Under the pieces are notes generated by a model, which had not been told where the DNA came from, did not search any database, and saw only the letters and a list, made by a program, of their open reading frames with translations. Made by a program: the position numbers and the translations under genes. From NCBI GenBank assembly GCA_050259615.1, contig JBLNAZ010000131.1, positions 1 to 64,000 of the forward strand: a stretch of 64,000 nucleotides of DNA, read 5' to 3'. The DNA is from JAAXKN01 sp050259615. GTDB taxonomy: Bacteria; Bacteroidota; Ignavibacteria; Ignavibacteriales; SURF-24. Below are positions 42,658 through 51,043 of the stretch, one piece after another; the stretch's first letter is position 1, and each line of letters opens with the position of its first letter.

Positions 42658-44163
42658 TTATTTCTCAGGTTTCATCTGCGGGAACAGAATTACGTCGCGT
42701 ATTGAGGACTGATTGGTTAAAAGCATTACCAGGCGGTCAACGCCTATTCCAAGTCCTGCCGTAGGAGGCAATCCGTATTCAAGTGCACGCACAAAGTCCT
42801 CATCGATCTGATGGGCTTCCTCGTCCCCTGCCTCTCTCATTTTACCCTGATCCTCGAACCTCATCTTCTGGTCTATAGGATCGTTAAGTTCGCTGAATGC
42901 GTTACAGATCTCTCTGCCAAGAACGAAGCCCTCAAATCTTTCAACCAGTCCTTCTTTAGTCCTGTGTTTCTTGGCCAGGGGCGACATTTCGACAGGATAG
43001 TCCATAAGGAATGTCGGCTGAATAAGTTTATCCTGAACAGTTACTTCGAAGAGGTTATCAATAAGTTTGCCCTTGCTTTCTCCTCCTCCTATCGGAGCCC
43101 CGTACTTTCTGCAAGCCTGTTTAACCTCATCATAAGAAGCGCTTAATACGTCGATGCCCGTAGCATCTTTAATAGCATCAACCATTGAGACCCTGTCCCA
43201 TGGCGGCTGAAAGTTTATTTTCTTTCCTTCTATTTCAAATTCAGTTTTGCCGAAGACGGTATTGCACACATGGGCCACCATTTCCTCAACAAAGGCCATC
43301 ATCCAGTTATAGTCCTTGTAAGCAACGTAGAGTTCCATCATAGTAAATTCAGGGTTATGGGTTCTGTCCATGCCCTCATTGCGGAAGTCCTTTGAAATTT
43401 CATATACACCGTCGAATCCGCCAACGATAAGGCGTTTCAGATAAAGCTCGTCGGCTATTCTGAGGAATAAAGGAATATCGAGAGCGTTATGGTGTGTCAT
43501 AAAAGGCTTTGCAGCCGCACCGCCGTACATCGGCTGAAGCACAGGAGTTTCAACTTCAAGGTAGCCCTTTTGATCCAGGAAACTTCTTAAGGCTGAGATT
43601 ATGCGGCTTCTTTTAATAAAGACGTCTTTAACCTCAGGGTTAACGATGAGGTCCACATAGCGCTGGCGGTATCTGAGTTCTTTATCGGCAAACTGGTCGA
43701 AGATAACCTTATTGCCCGCTTCATCAACAACTTCCTTAGCAATAGGAATAGGCCTGATGGATTTGGAAAGGAGCTTAAGGCTTCTTGCGTGGACTGATGT
43801 TTCACCGGTTTTTGTCTTAAAGACATAGCCTTCAACACCAACAATATCGCCGATATCCATCAGTTTGAATGTATCATATTCAGCGCCGATGTCATCTTTT
43901 TTCAGGTATATCTGAATTTTTCCCTGTTTATCCTGAACGTGAGCGAATGAGGCCTTGCCCATGCGTCTTACGGCCATAATACGTCCTGCTATTTTGACGT
44001 TATTTTCCGTACCATCCTGGAACTCAGTTTTTATATCATTGGAATAAGCGTTTACGTCAAACTCATAAGCATATGCTTCGAGGTTTCTTTTCTGAAGCTC
44101 TTCTAATTCTTCGAGTCGTCTTTTTACCAGTGTATTAATATCTTCATTAAAATTGGTTTCCAA
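42658..44163 (-). CDS. lysS: Lysyl-tRNA synthetase (class II)
   Basis: Charges tRNA-Lys. The OB-fold anticodon domain (about 50-150 with GRIMAVRRMGKASFAH) precedes the class II catalytic core, with motif 2 FRNEGMDRTHNPEFTMME and motif 3 GLGIGVDRLVMLL. The TTG at 44163 is preferred: AGGAGG at 44168-44173 lies four bases before it, giving 501 residues, the usual length, and avoiding overlap with dacB. An in-frame ATG at 44208 would add 15 residues. Confidence 0.95.
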   Translation of the reverse strand: METNFNEDINTLVKRRLEELEELQKRNLEAYAYEFDVNAYSNDIKTEFQDGTENNVKIAGRIMAVRRMGKASFAHVQDKQGKIQIYLKKDDIGAEYDTFKLMDIGDIVGVEGYVFKTKTGETSVHARSLKLLSKSIRPIPIAKEVVDEAGNKVIFDQFADKELRYRQRYVDLIVNPEVKDVFIKRSRIISALRSFLDQKGYLEVETPVLQPMYGGAAAKPFMTHHNALDIPLFLRIADELYLKRLIVGGFDGVYEISKDFRNEGMDRTHNPEFTMMELYVAYKDYNWMMAFVEEMVAHVCNTVFGKTEFEIEGKKINFQPPWDRVSMVDAIKDATGIDVLSASYDEVKQACRKYGAPIGGGESKGKLIDNLFEVTVQDKLIQPTFLMDYPVEMSPLAKKHRTKEGLVERFEGFVLGREICNAFSELNDPIDQKMRFEDQGKMREAGDEEAHQIDEDFVRALEYGLPPTAGLGIGVDRLVMLLTNQSSIRDVILFPQMKPEK

Positions 44164-44174
44164 AAATCCTCCTT

Positions 44175-45677
44175 TTATTTTCTTGAAAAGTTCGCCAGCC
44201 TTAAACAAACCAGATCCTGGAGGTTATCGGCCAGAGTAGCAGGAACAATATAGTTATTTACAATAATTGAAAAGACAACGGGTTCGTTGTCTGCAGTATG
44301 AACAAAGCCGCAGAGCGATCTAACACCGCCTAAATAGCCGGTCTTTGCCCGAACGTTATTTTCTGCTTTGGATCTCAGCATTCTCCGGGCTAAAGAGCCG
44401 TCAATTCCTGCTACAGGAAAAGTCTGGTAGAATGCTGAGAAAGCTTCACTTTTATACATATAATTCAAGAGGTCCACAATCTGTCTGGGTGTCACCAGGT
44501 CCAGGCGCGAAAGTCCGGAACCGTCAGCCATAATCATATCTTCAGAATTAATGCCCATCTCCCTCAGAAGGCTCTTAACGGCCTTTACGCCGTTTTCAAT
44601 TGAACCGAACCCGTATTTTACCAGGCCGATTGTCTTAAGGAGCTGTTCAGCATAAAAATTCTGACTATTCTTATTTATCACCTTTACAATTTCAGAAAGC
44701 GGAACAGAATAATGGGTAAAAATCTTTTTCATTTTGGAATAGTCCAGGCTGACATTTTCCTCGTCAATATCTGTAGCGTAGCCTTTTATTACTATTCCCT
44801 TTTTCTTTAATATATCCTTAAGTACAATCAAAGAAAACTGCGTAGGGTTGTTAACCGTAGAAAAAGTCCTGAACTCTTCCGAGTTTTCGCTAATTTTGCC
44901 AAAAACGGTAATGATATTTGTGCCGCGTTCCCTATAGACGTCAATATCGGTTGGTGTATCCTTAGTTACGGTCACAACTTTATTAATAATAGTAACGTAT
45001 TTTGTTTCAGGGACAATGCCAAGTGTTGCCTGCTTGCCGGCTTCAGTTGGTTTAACAATAATATCTATACAGTTGTCATTAAAGCTGATGGCGCTTGTAG
45101 AAGCAGAATACCAGTAGGTTTCATAATCCCACGACCATCCTTCCCCCAGGCCGTTTTCATCGAAGAGCTTATCATCGCCGATGAGGTTACCCGTAACTTC
45201 CTCAATACCTCTGGAAAGGAGCGTATCGGCCCAATCGTTAAAAACCTTATATGCGTCATCCTGGTGAAACCTTCCTGAGATGGTGGGGTCTCCCGAGCCC
45301 TGTAAAATGAGGTCGCCTTTTAAGACCGAGCCTTCAATATTACCGTTGGCATAAAGGTTTGTTTTATACCTGTAGTTTTTCCCGAGCAATAGAAGTCCGG
45401 CCGAAGTAGTAAAAAGCTTCAGGTTACTTGCCGGCACCATAAGCTTATCTTCATTTCTTTTGTACAGGTATTCCCCGGTTTCCAGTGATTTAATTACAAC
45501 ACCCCAGTTTGCGCTGTTAAAATTCGGGTCGTTGAAAATATCATCAATCTGCTGCCAGAATTCCGTAATTCTGGAGGAATTGTATTTATTGAATACGGGT
45601 GTCTGGTAATTCTGTGCAGACAGAGTGGCCTGCAGAAGAACAAAACTTAAAAGAAATAAATTCTTATAATTTCTCAT
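44175..45677 (-). CDS. dacB: D-alanyl-D-alanine carboxypeptidase/endopeptidase (PBP4 type)
   Basis: Periplasmic class C penicillin-binding protein of the S13 family that trims and cleaves peptidoglycan cross-links. A signal peptide ends near residue 21 (ATLSAQ). Catalytic motifs are SNLK (84-87), SQN in NKNSQNFYAEQLLKTIG, and KTG in RAKTGYLGGV. A large insertion lies between the SxxK and SxN motifs (about 105-330), as usual for DacB. The 3' end overlaps nothing when lysS starts at the TTG; the 5' end overlaps rluB by 14 bases. Confidence 0.93.
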   Translation of the reverse strand: MRNYKNLFLLSFVLLQATLSAQNYQTPVFNKYNSSRITEFWQQIDDIFNDPNFNSANWGVVIKSLETGEYLYKRNEDKLMVPASNLKLFTTSAGLLLLGKNYRYKTNLYANGNIEGSVLKGDLILQGSGDPTISGRFHQDDAYKVFNDWADTLLSRGIEEVTGNLIGDDKLFDENGLGEGWSWDYETYWYSASTSAISFNDNCIDIIVKPTEAGKQATLGIVPETKYVTIINKVVTVTKDTPTDIDVYRERGTNIITVFGKISENSEEFRTFSTVNNPTQFSLIVLKDILKKKGIVIKGYATDIDEENVSLDYSKMKKIFTHYSVPLSEIVKVINKNSQNFYAEQLLKTIGLVKYGFGSIENGVKAVKSLLREMGINSEDMIMADGSGLSRLDLVTPRQIVDLLNYMYKSEAFSAFYQTFPVAGIDGSLARRMLRSKAENNVRAKTGYLGGVRSLCGFVHTADNEPVVFSIIVNNYIVPATLADNLQDLVCLRLANFSRK

Positions 45678-46368
45678 ATTTTTTTGTAATACTATTTATT
45701 TCCGCTGCTGTCAGATCTCTCCAGCCCCCGGGAGGCAAGTCCCCGAGAGTTATTCCGCCATAATTTATTCTGGAAAGTTCCACTACATTATAACCCAGAG
45801 CCTGGAACATCTTCTTTACGAAATGATTTCTGCCTTCGATAGCAGTTACGTTAACAATAGTACTCTTCCTGGTTACAACAATCTCTTCAAACCTGCCTTT
45901 TTTCCCTTCCAGGTACAACCCCTTCTGCATTTTCTCTTTATCCTTCAGTTCAAGAGGCTTATCGAGGACAACCCTGTAAACTCTTCTTATCTTATTGTTA
46001 GGATGAAGGAGGAAATTGGTAAAATCGCCGTCATTTGTCAGCAGCAGGACCCCGGTTGTATTATAATCGAGTCTTCCGACAGGAACAACCTTTACATGGC
46101 TTTTAATAAGGTCCATGACGGTTCTTCTGTTCTTCTCATCATCTGTTGTAGTGACAAAACCCTTGGGTTTATTAAGAAGGTAATAGGCCTTAGCCTGGGG
46201 TTTTACCTTTTCACCGTCAAATGTAAGCGAATCCTTCTGAGGGTCTACATTATAAGCAAGCTGAATGACAGTCTTGCCGTTAACTTCAATTCTTCCCTGA
46301 AGAATAAATTCTTCCACCTTGCGTCTGGAGCCCAGTCCGCATTCTGATAAATATCTATTCAGTCTCAT
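45664..46368 (-). CDS. rRNA pseudouridine synthase (RluB/RsuA family)
   Basis: Modifies uridines in rRNA. An S4 domain (MRLNRYLSECGLGSRRKVEE, residues 1-20, running to about 50) precedes the catalytic domain with GRLDYNTTGVLLLTNDGDF, whose Asp is the nucleophile. In-frame ATG/GTG codons run up to 46413; the start at 46368 gives the standard N-terminus but 46371 or 46377 is equally possible. It overlaps the scpB 3' end. The scpA-scpB-rluB order is conserved widely. Confidence 0.9.
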   Translation of the reverse strand: MRLNRYLSECGLGSRRKVEEFILQGRIEVNGKTVIQLAYNVDPQKDSLTFDGEKVKPQAKAYYLLNKPKGFVTTTDDEKNRRTVMDLIKSHVKVVPVGRLDYNTTGVLLLTNDGDFTNFLLHPNNKIRRVYRVVLDKPLELKDKEKMQKGLYLEGKKGRFEEIVVTRKSTIVNVTAIEGRNHFVKKMFQALGYNVVELSRINYGGITLGDLPPGGWRDLTAAEINSITKKYEKL

Positions 46369-47005
46369 CATCACCATCCGGTTCCCTAACGCTATTTTCA
46401 AGATTTTCTTCAATAGCGTTCATCATAATTTTCTGTTTCTGCTCTATAAAATCCTGATCTTTCATAATTTCCTCAATTTCGCGCGGTTTAGGAAGGTCGC
46501 TAATATTATAAAGCCCGAAATACTTCAGGAATTCTTCCGTTGTTCCGTATAAAAGAGGTCTGCCGATAGATTCGGATCGCCCTGTAATTGTAATCAGATT
46601 TTTTTCAAGCAGCATATTTAATATATAATCTGAATTTACGCCTCTAATGGCCTCAAGTTCCGGCTTTGTAATCGGCTGCTTGTAGGCAATAATGGCAAGT
46701 GTTTCCAGGGCTGCCTGGCTAAGTCTTCTTTTGCTTTTTTCAGTTGAAAGAAAACCGACGTATTTGCCGAATTCCGGTTTTGTTGCAAAAAGAAAACCGT
46801 TGGCAACTTTTGTGATATTGAAAGAAAGCTCCTGAGAATTGTACTTTTCGTTTAATTCATCAACGCAGTTTTCAACATCACCGGCTGAAAGAGAGACATC
46901 CTCCCCGTCAATTTCCTTAATGGCTTTTATTATTTCTGCAGCCGATATGGACTCATCAGAGGCAAAAATCAGCGCTTCAATTATTGAATTATATATTTTC
47001 TCCAT
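46355..47005 (-). CDS. scpB: Segregation and condensation protein B
   Basis: Kleisin-associated subunit of the SMC-ScpAB condensin complex. Two winged-helix domains are visible: residues about 5-85 and 95-175 with LSQAALETLAIIAYKQPITK and IRGVNSDYILNMLLEKNLI. GRPLLYGTTEEFLKYFGL is the family's C-terminal signature. An acidic tail follows. It overlaps scpA by 17 bases and the rRNA pseudouridine synthase gene by about 14. The smc gene is not in the window. Confidence 0.94.
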   Translation of the reverse strand: MEKIYNSIIEALIFASDESISAAEIIKAIKEIDGEDVSLSAGDVENCVDELNEKYNSQELSFNITKVANGFLFATKPEFGKYVGFLSTEKSKRRLSQAALETLAIIAYKQPITKPELEAIRGVNSDYILNMLLEKNLITITGRSESIGRPLLYGTTEEFLKYFGLYNISDLPKPREIEEIMKDQDFIEQKQKIMMNAIEENLENSVREPDGDDETE

Positions 47006-47717
47006 CAGCCAGACTATAAATTACAAAATCGTTAAAATTTTCAGATTCCCTGAGCCCTAATTTACCCATTTTAATCATTTCCAGCAAAGCAATAAATGTA
47101 ATGACTATCTTAATCTTTTCTTCCATTTCCCTAACCAGGGCAATAAAACTAAGACTTTTATCTTTTTCAATTCTGGATTCTATATAATGTATCTGGTCGT
47201 CAATTGTCACATGAATCTTTTTAATTTCATGGACGGGCTCTTTCGGCTTATCCATCAATACATTCTTAAAAGCCTTCAGGAGGTCGTAGAGTGTAATATT
47301 TTTCAGCAAAGTACCGAATTCGGGAGGGGCTACTTTATAGTCAGCCTCGAAATTCCCCCTATAGCTGAGTTTGCGCTGGTTAGACTCAAGGAATGACAAT
47401 TCCTCTGTCATTTCCTTATAGCGTTTGTATTCGAGTAAAGCTTTTATAAGATCGGCCCGTGGGTCTATTTCCTCTCCTTTTTCATCAACTTCCCTGGGGA
47501 GGAGCATTCTTACCTTGATCTGCATCAAAGTAGTAGCCATCAGTATAAAGTCGCCTGCCACTTCAAGGTCAAGAGCCTTTATTAAGTTCATGTACTCAAA
47601 GAAGTCCCCGGTAATCCTGGAAATAGGAATATCGTAAATATCCAGCTCATCTCTTTTAATAAAAAAGAGGAGCAGATCAAGCGGACCCTCAAACTGTTCT
47701 AATTTTATCTTATACAA
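46989..47717 (-). CDS. scpA: Segregation and condensation protein A (kleisin)
   Basis: Bridges the SMC heads and binds ScpB. The N-terminal signature FEGPLDLLLFFIKRDELDIYDI (9-30) and AGDFILMATTLMQIKVRMLLP (about 55-75) are canonical; the C-terminal winged helix is at about 165-225 with TFIALLEMIKMGKL. The 242-residue length is normal. It follows trpS by 17 bases and overlaps scpB. Confidence 0.94.
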   Translation of the reverse strand: MYKIKLEQFEGPLDLLLFFIKRDELDIYDIPISRITGDFFEYMNLIKALDLEVAGDFILMATTLMQIKVRMLLPREVDEKGEEIDPRADLIKALLEYKRYKEMTEELSFLESNQRKLSYRGNFEADYKVAPPEFGTLLKNITLYDLLKAFKNVLMDKPKEPVHEIKKIHVTIDDQIHYIESRIEKDKSLSFIALVREMEEKIKIVITFIALLEMIKMGKLGLRESENFNDFVIYSLADGENI

Positions 47718-47734
47718 ACTATACCCGGAATACC

Positions 47735-48730
47735 TTAACCTAATTTCATTTTATTGTGTACTTCCTGCATAGTACTTTCGGCAACAGCTCTGGCACGTTT
47801 CTCACCGTCAAGGAGAATATCCTGAACTTCGGAGGGGTTAGCCTCGTAGTGCTTTCTTTTTTCAAGTATAGGAGCCAGGACCTCATTTATCCTGTGAGCG
47901 GCCCTCATCTTGCAGTCGACACATCCTAAAGCGCCCGAACGGCAGCCGGTTTCAACTTCCGCCGCAGCTTCCGGAGTATTGAATTTCTGGTGGTACATAT
48001 AAACCACGCATATATCAGGGCGTCCGGGATCGCCTTTTCTTACCTTCAGCGGGTCGGTTACGGCTTTTTTCATTTTTGCCGTTACTACTTCAGGACCGTC
48101 AGAGAGGAAAATGGCATTATTCAATGACTTGCTCATTTTTGAAACGCCGTCCAGACCGGGAAGCCTGGAAAAGCTGGTCAGAAGCGCCTCGGGTTCAGGG
48201 AATACCTGACCGTACTGCAGGTTAAACTTTCTAGCAATTTCCCTGGTAATTTCCACGTGAGGAATCTGATCCTCGCCGACCGGGACAGCTTCGCCTTTAT
48301 AGAGCAGAATATCAGCAGCCTGAAGCACAGGATAACCTAAATGACCATAGACAAGGCTTTCTATATTTAAGTCTCTTACCTGGTCTTTAAGTGTAGGGTT
48401 TCTTTCCAGGCGGGCAGACGTAACAAGCATGGAAAACAGCAGAAAAAGTTCTGTATGTTCTTTTATTTTAGACTGCCTGAAAAACGGGCTTTTAACAGGA
48501 TCCAGGCCAGAGGCCAGCCAGTCGATGACCATATCCTGCGTATTCTGTGCCAGATTCTCGGTATTCAGATCAGTAGTGAGCATATGATAATCTGCCACCA
48601 GGAAGAAATTTTCATAATCATTCTGGAGCTTTACCCAGTTTTCCAGGGCTCCGACGTAATTTCCAAGATGAAGTTTACCTGTGGCGCGCATTCCGCTTAA
48701 AATTCTCTTTTTCGGCATCGATTCCTTCAT
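47735..48730 (-). CDS. trpS: Tryptophanyl-tRNA synthetase
   Basis: Class I synthetase for tRNA-Trp, 331 residues. GMRATGKLHLGNYVGALENW (13-32) contains the HIGH-like motif HLGN, and KMSKS is in GVSKMSKSLNN. The specificity region VADYHMLTT follows early. Start at the ATG of 48730. The N-terminal MKESMPKKR segment offers a second ATG five codons on. It heads the trpS-scpA-scpB-rlu-dacB-lysS run. Confidence 0.95.
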   Translation of the reverse strand: MKESMPKKRILSGMRATGKLHLGNYVGALENWVKLQNDYENFFLVADYHMLTTDLNTENLAQNTQDMVIDWLASGLDPVKSPFFRQSKIKEHTELFLLFSMLVTSARLERNPTLKDQVRDLNIESLVYGHLGYPVLQAADILLYKGEAVPVGEDQIPHVEITREIARKFNLQYGQVFPEPEALLTSFSRLPGLDGVSKMSKSLNNAIFLSDGPEVVTAKMKKAVTDPLKVRKGDPGRPDICVVYMYHQKFNTPEAAAEVETGCRSGALGCVDCKMRAAHRINEVLAPILEKRKHYEANPSEVQDILLDGEKRARAVAESTMQEVHNKMKLG

Positions 48731-48851
48731 TTTAACTTTTTAAAGAAGTAAATAAATAAAAAATTAAGCACTTAATCTATCAAGAAATTTTATCAGTTTA
48801 AAGTAATTAACTCATGGGTCTGCAAAGACATTAACTGAAAGGGTTCAAAAA

Positions 48852-49277
48852 TCAGGACTGGAACAGATAAGGTTTCCAGGATTCTTCCATTTTACTGACC
48901 GAAACAGTCATAAACATGATGTGGTTAGGTTTATAAGGTTTCAAATGCAGAACAAGATGAGCTTCCTCGGGTGTTCTGTTGCCTTTACGGTTATTACAGA
49001 CTATGCACGCAGTAATCAGGTTTTCCCAGTTGTCTTCCCCGCCCCTGGCTCTCGGGATTATATGGTCCACCGTTAGCGGGAGGTCGCTTCTGCCGCAGTA
49101 GGCACATTTATACATGTCCCTTTTCAGTATGTTTTTTCTGGAAAGGATAACTTTCTTATAAGGCATCTGGACATACCTGTTCAGACGTATAACGCTGGGC
49201 CAAGGGAAAGAGTTATAGGCGCTATTTATCATTTTATGGTCTTTATTAGCAACCATTTGTGCCTTATTAAGCAGCAT
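48852..49277 (-). CDS. HNH endonuclease, 5' end apparently frameshifted
   Basis: An HNH-family nuclease with C-x2-C (CAYCGR), the catalytic DHIIPRARGG (about 69-78), NLITACIVC and a second C-x2-C (CIVCNN). The first ATG in this frame is at 49277, giving 141 residues, but the same frame stays open upstream and encodes about 25 family-like residues (KVLVLNQSYEPLSICNVRKA) with no start codon. A one-base insertion in the four-base homopolymer at 49344-49347 would join them to the ATG at 49363. So the gene is either a true frameshift, a sequence error or uses an unusual start. AGGAGG at 49392-49397 lies upstream. Confidence 0.8.
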   Translation of the reverse strand: MLLNKAQMVANKDHKMINSAYNSFPWPSVIRLNRYVQMPYKKVILSRKNILKRDMYKCAYCGRSDLPLTVDHIIPRARGGEDNWENLITACIVCNNRKGNRTPEEAHLVLHLKPYKPNHIMFMTVSVSKMEESWKPYLFQS

Positions 49278-49395
49278 TAGTATAATCGCCTTTCTGACGT
49301 TACATATGGAAAGCGGCTCATAGCTTTGATTTAGAACCAGGACTTTTGCATTGAGCTTACCATTTGTACTTTTATACGGTTCGAAGACACGCCTC

Positions 49396-49587
49396 CTACT
49401 TGATCCTTTTTTCCTGTAAATAGAAAAATAATCTGAATCCTACACGTAAAATTAACAAAAATATGGCAAAATACAGTATATATCTCATTTTATCCGGAGA
49501 TACTGCCCTCAAACCTATAATTAAAAGCAAAACAGCGATAATTGTAAGAGTGGCATAATTTGAAATTTCTAAAATCCGTCTGTTCAA
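49396..49587 (-). CDS. Small two-helix membrane protein
   Basis: A 63-residue protein with two hydrophobic helices (about 13-28 and 35-56) and a basic end (LQEKRIK). No family is recognised. It starts four bases after the mnmA stop and its stop codon overlaps the AGGAGG before the HNH gene, which supports its being translated as part of mnmA-small protein-HNH. Hypothetical. Confidence 0.65.
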   Translation of the reverse strand: MNRRILEISNYATLTIIAVLLLIIGLRAVSPDKMRYILYFAIFLLILRVGFRLFFYLQEKRIK

Positions 49588-49591
49588 GATG

Positions 49592-50692
49592 TTAAAATCC
49601 TTTTTTAATTATTCCGCCGGCAAGCACATAGCCCTGCTCGTCGTAAACAACAGCAGACTGCCCCGGCGTAATGGCACTTTTTGCCTCGTTAAATTTAAGT
49701 TCAAAATTGTTTTCATGAGCAGAAATTACTTCTGCCGGGGAGCCCTTGTCGGAATACCTGATTTTGCAGATAACTGTACTTCCGGGCTTTAGTATATCTG
49801 AGGAAACATAATTTACCTCTTCGGCAGAAAGGTTTTCCTGCATGAGGCCTGATTTGTCCCCGATCTCGATCGTATTATTATTATAATCTATTTTAGTTAC
49901 ATAAACCGGTCTGCCGAGAGCAATGCCGAGTCCTTTTCTCTGGCCGACAGTATAAAAAGGAATTCCCCTGTGTTCGCCTATTTTCCTGCCGTCAAGTAAA
50001 ATATCCCCTTTTCCAATATTGTTCACAACTTCAGGGGCTTTCTCTCTTAAAAATCTCTCGTAATTATTATCGGCCACGAAGCAGATTTCCTGGCTGTCGG
50101 GTTTGGATGCCGTTTTGAGCCGGAATTTTTCAGCTAACTGACGCACTTCGCTTTTATTATACATTCCAAGCGGAAAAATTGTTCTCTTAAGGCTTTCCTG
50201 CGTAAGGCCCCAGAGAGCATAAGTCTGGTCTTTCCCGTTATCTTTTGAATTTTTCAGGCAGTAACGGTTTGTCTGAGCATTAAATTCAACATTGGCATAA
50301 TGGCCTGTTGCAACAAACTCTGCATCGAGTGCATCGGCTTTTTTAAGAAGCTCTTCCCATTTTATTTTTCTGTTGCAGACAACGCACGGGTTAGGCGTTC
50401 TGCCGTGGAGATACTCATCCACAAAATTATCTATAACTGCATCTTCGAATGCTTTTGTAAAATCTACAGTATAATGAGGAAACCCCATCATAGAAGCCAC
50501 GTTTTTAGCATCATATACCGCATCAAGCGAACAGCAGCCCGATTCATGCTTGGGAGCCCCGCCAACTTCCATGAAGCCCCATGTTTTCATCGTTATTCCA
50601 ATTACCTCATAACCATCATTATGCAATAAAGCTGCTGCCACGGAAGAATCCACACCGCCCGACATTGCTACAATTACTCTGCCTTTGGACAC
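49592..50692 (-). CDS. mnmA: tRNA 2-thiouridylase MnmA
   Basis: Thiolates U34 of tRNA-Lys, -Glu and -Gln. The PP-loop AMSGGVDSSVAAALL (9-23) binds ATP; the catalytic cysteines are in NPCVVCNRKIKW and SQEICFVADNNYERFL. The C-terminal beta-barrel includes GQRKGLGIALGRPVYV. The 366-residue length is normal. The start is GTG, with AAAGGG about nine bases before; no ATG gives a better N-terminus. Confidence 0.95.
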   Translation of the reverse strand: MSKGRVIVAMSGGVDSSVAAALLHNDGYEVIGITMKTWGFMEVGGAPKHESGCCSLDAVYDAKNVASMMGFPHYTVDFTKAFEDAVIDNFVDEYLHGRTPNPCVVCNRKIKWEELLKKADALDAEFVATGHYANVEFNAQTNRYCLKNSKDNGKDQTYALWGLTQESLKRTIFPLGMYNKSEVRQLAEKFRLKTASKPDSQEICFVADNNYERFLREKAPEVVNNIGKGDILLDGRKIGEHRGIPFYTVGQRKGLGIALGRPVYVTKIDYNNNTIEIGDKSGLMQENLSAEEVNYVSSDILKPGSTVICKIRYSDKGSPAEVISAHENNFELKFNEAKSAITPGQSAVVYDEQGYVLAGGIIKKGF

Positions 50693-51043
50693 ATCGATAC
50701 CCTTTCAGTTCTGTTATATTTAAATATTCAACGTTTAATATAGATAAATAGTTTTGGAAATTCTATGGAAAATGGGCGCCTGAAAATGCACTAATAAAAT
50801 CAAAATAAAATCCGAAGATCTTTATGGATCATTTAGGTTCATAAAAGCCTGAATTTCAGATTTGCCGGGAAGAAGGGTCAAATGCCGGAATGTAAGTCAG
50901 GTCAGTATACAAAACAGAAATTTAATTATCAATGTTTTTTTTAGAAAATCTTTGACCTCTGCTTTGCTTGACTGTGCTGAAAATATTATCTAAAATGCCT
51001 ATGAAAAAAATCAATGCCTTTACTGCACTAAGACAGGTAATCT
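50693..51043. other. 351-base divergent intergenic region
   Basis: Lies between mnmA (minus) and the TonB receptor gene (plus). I see no open frame, RNA gene or long repeat in it. It must hold promoters in both directions; the best candidate is at 50968-50996. Confidence 0.6.
50968..50996 (+). promoter_or_regulatory. Candidate promoter of the TonB receptor triad
   Basis: TTGACT (50968-50973) and TAAAAT (50991-50996) are separated by 17 bases, a good sigma-70-like pair about 48 bases before the receptor ATG. No operator or sigma/anti-sigma gene is seen nearby. Confidence 0.4.
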
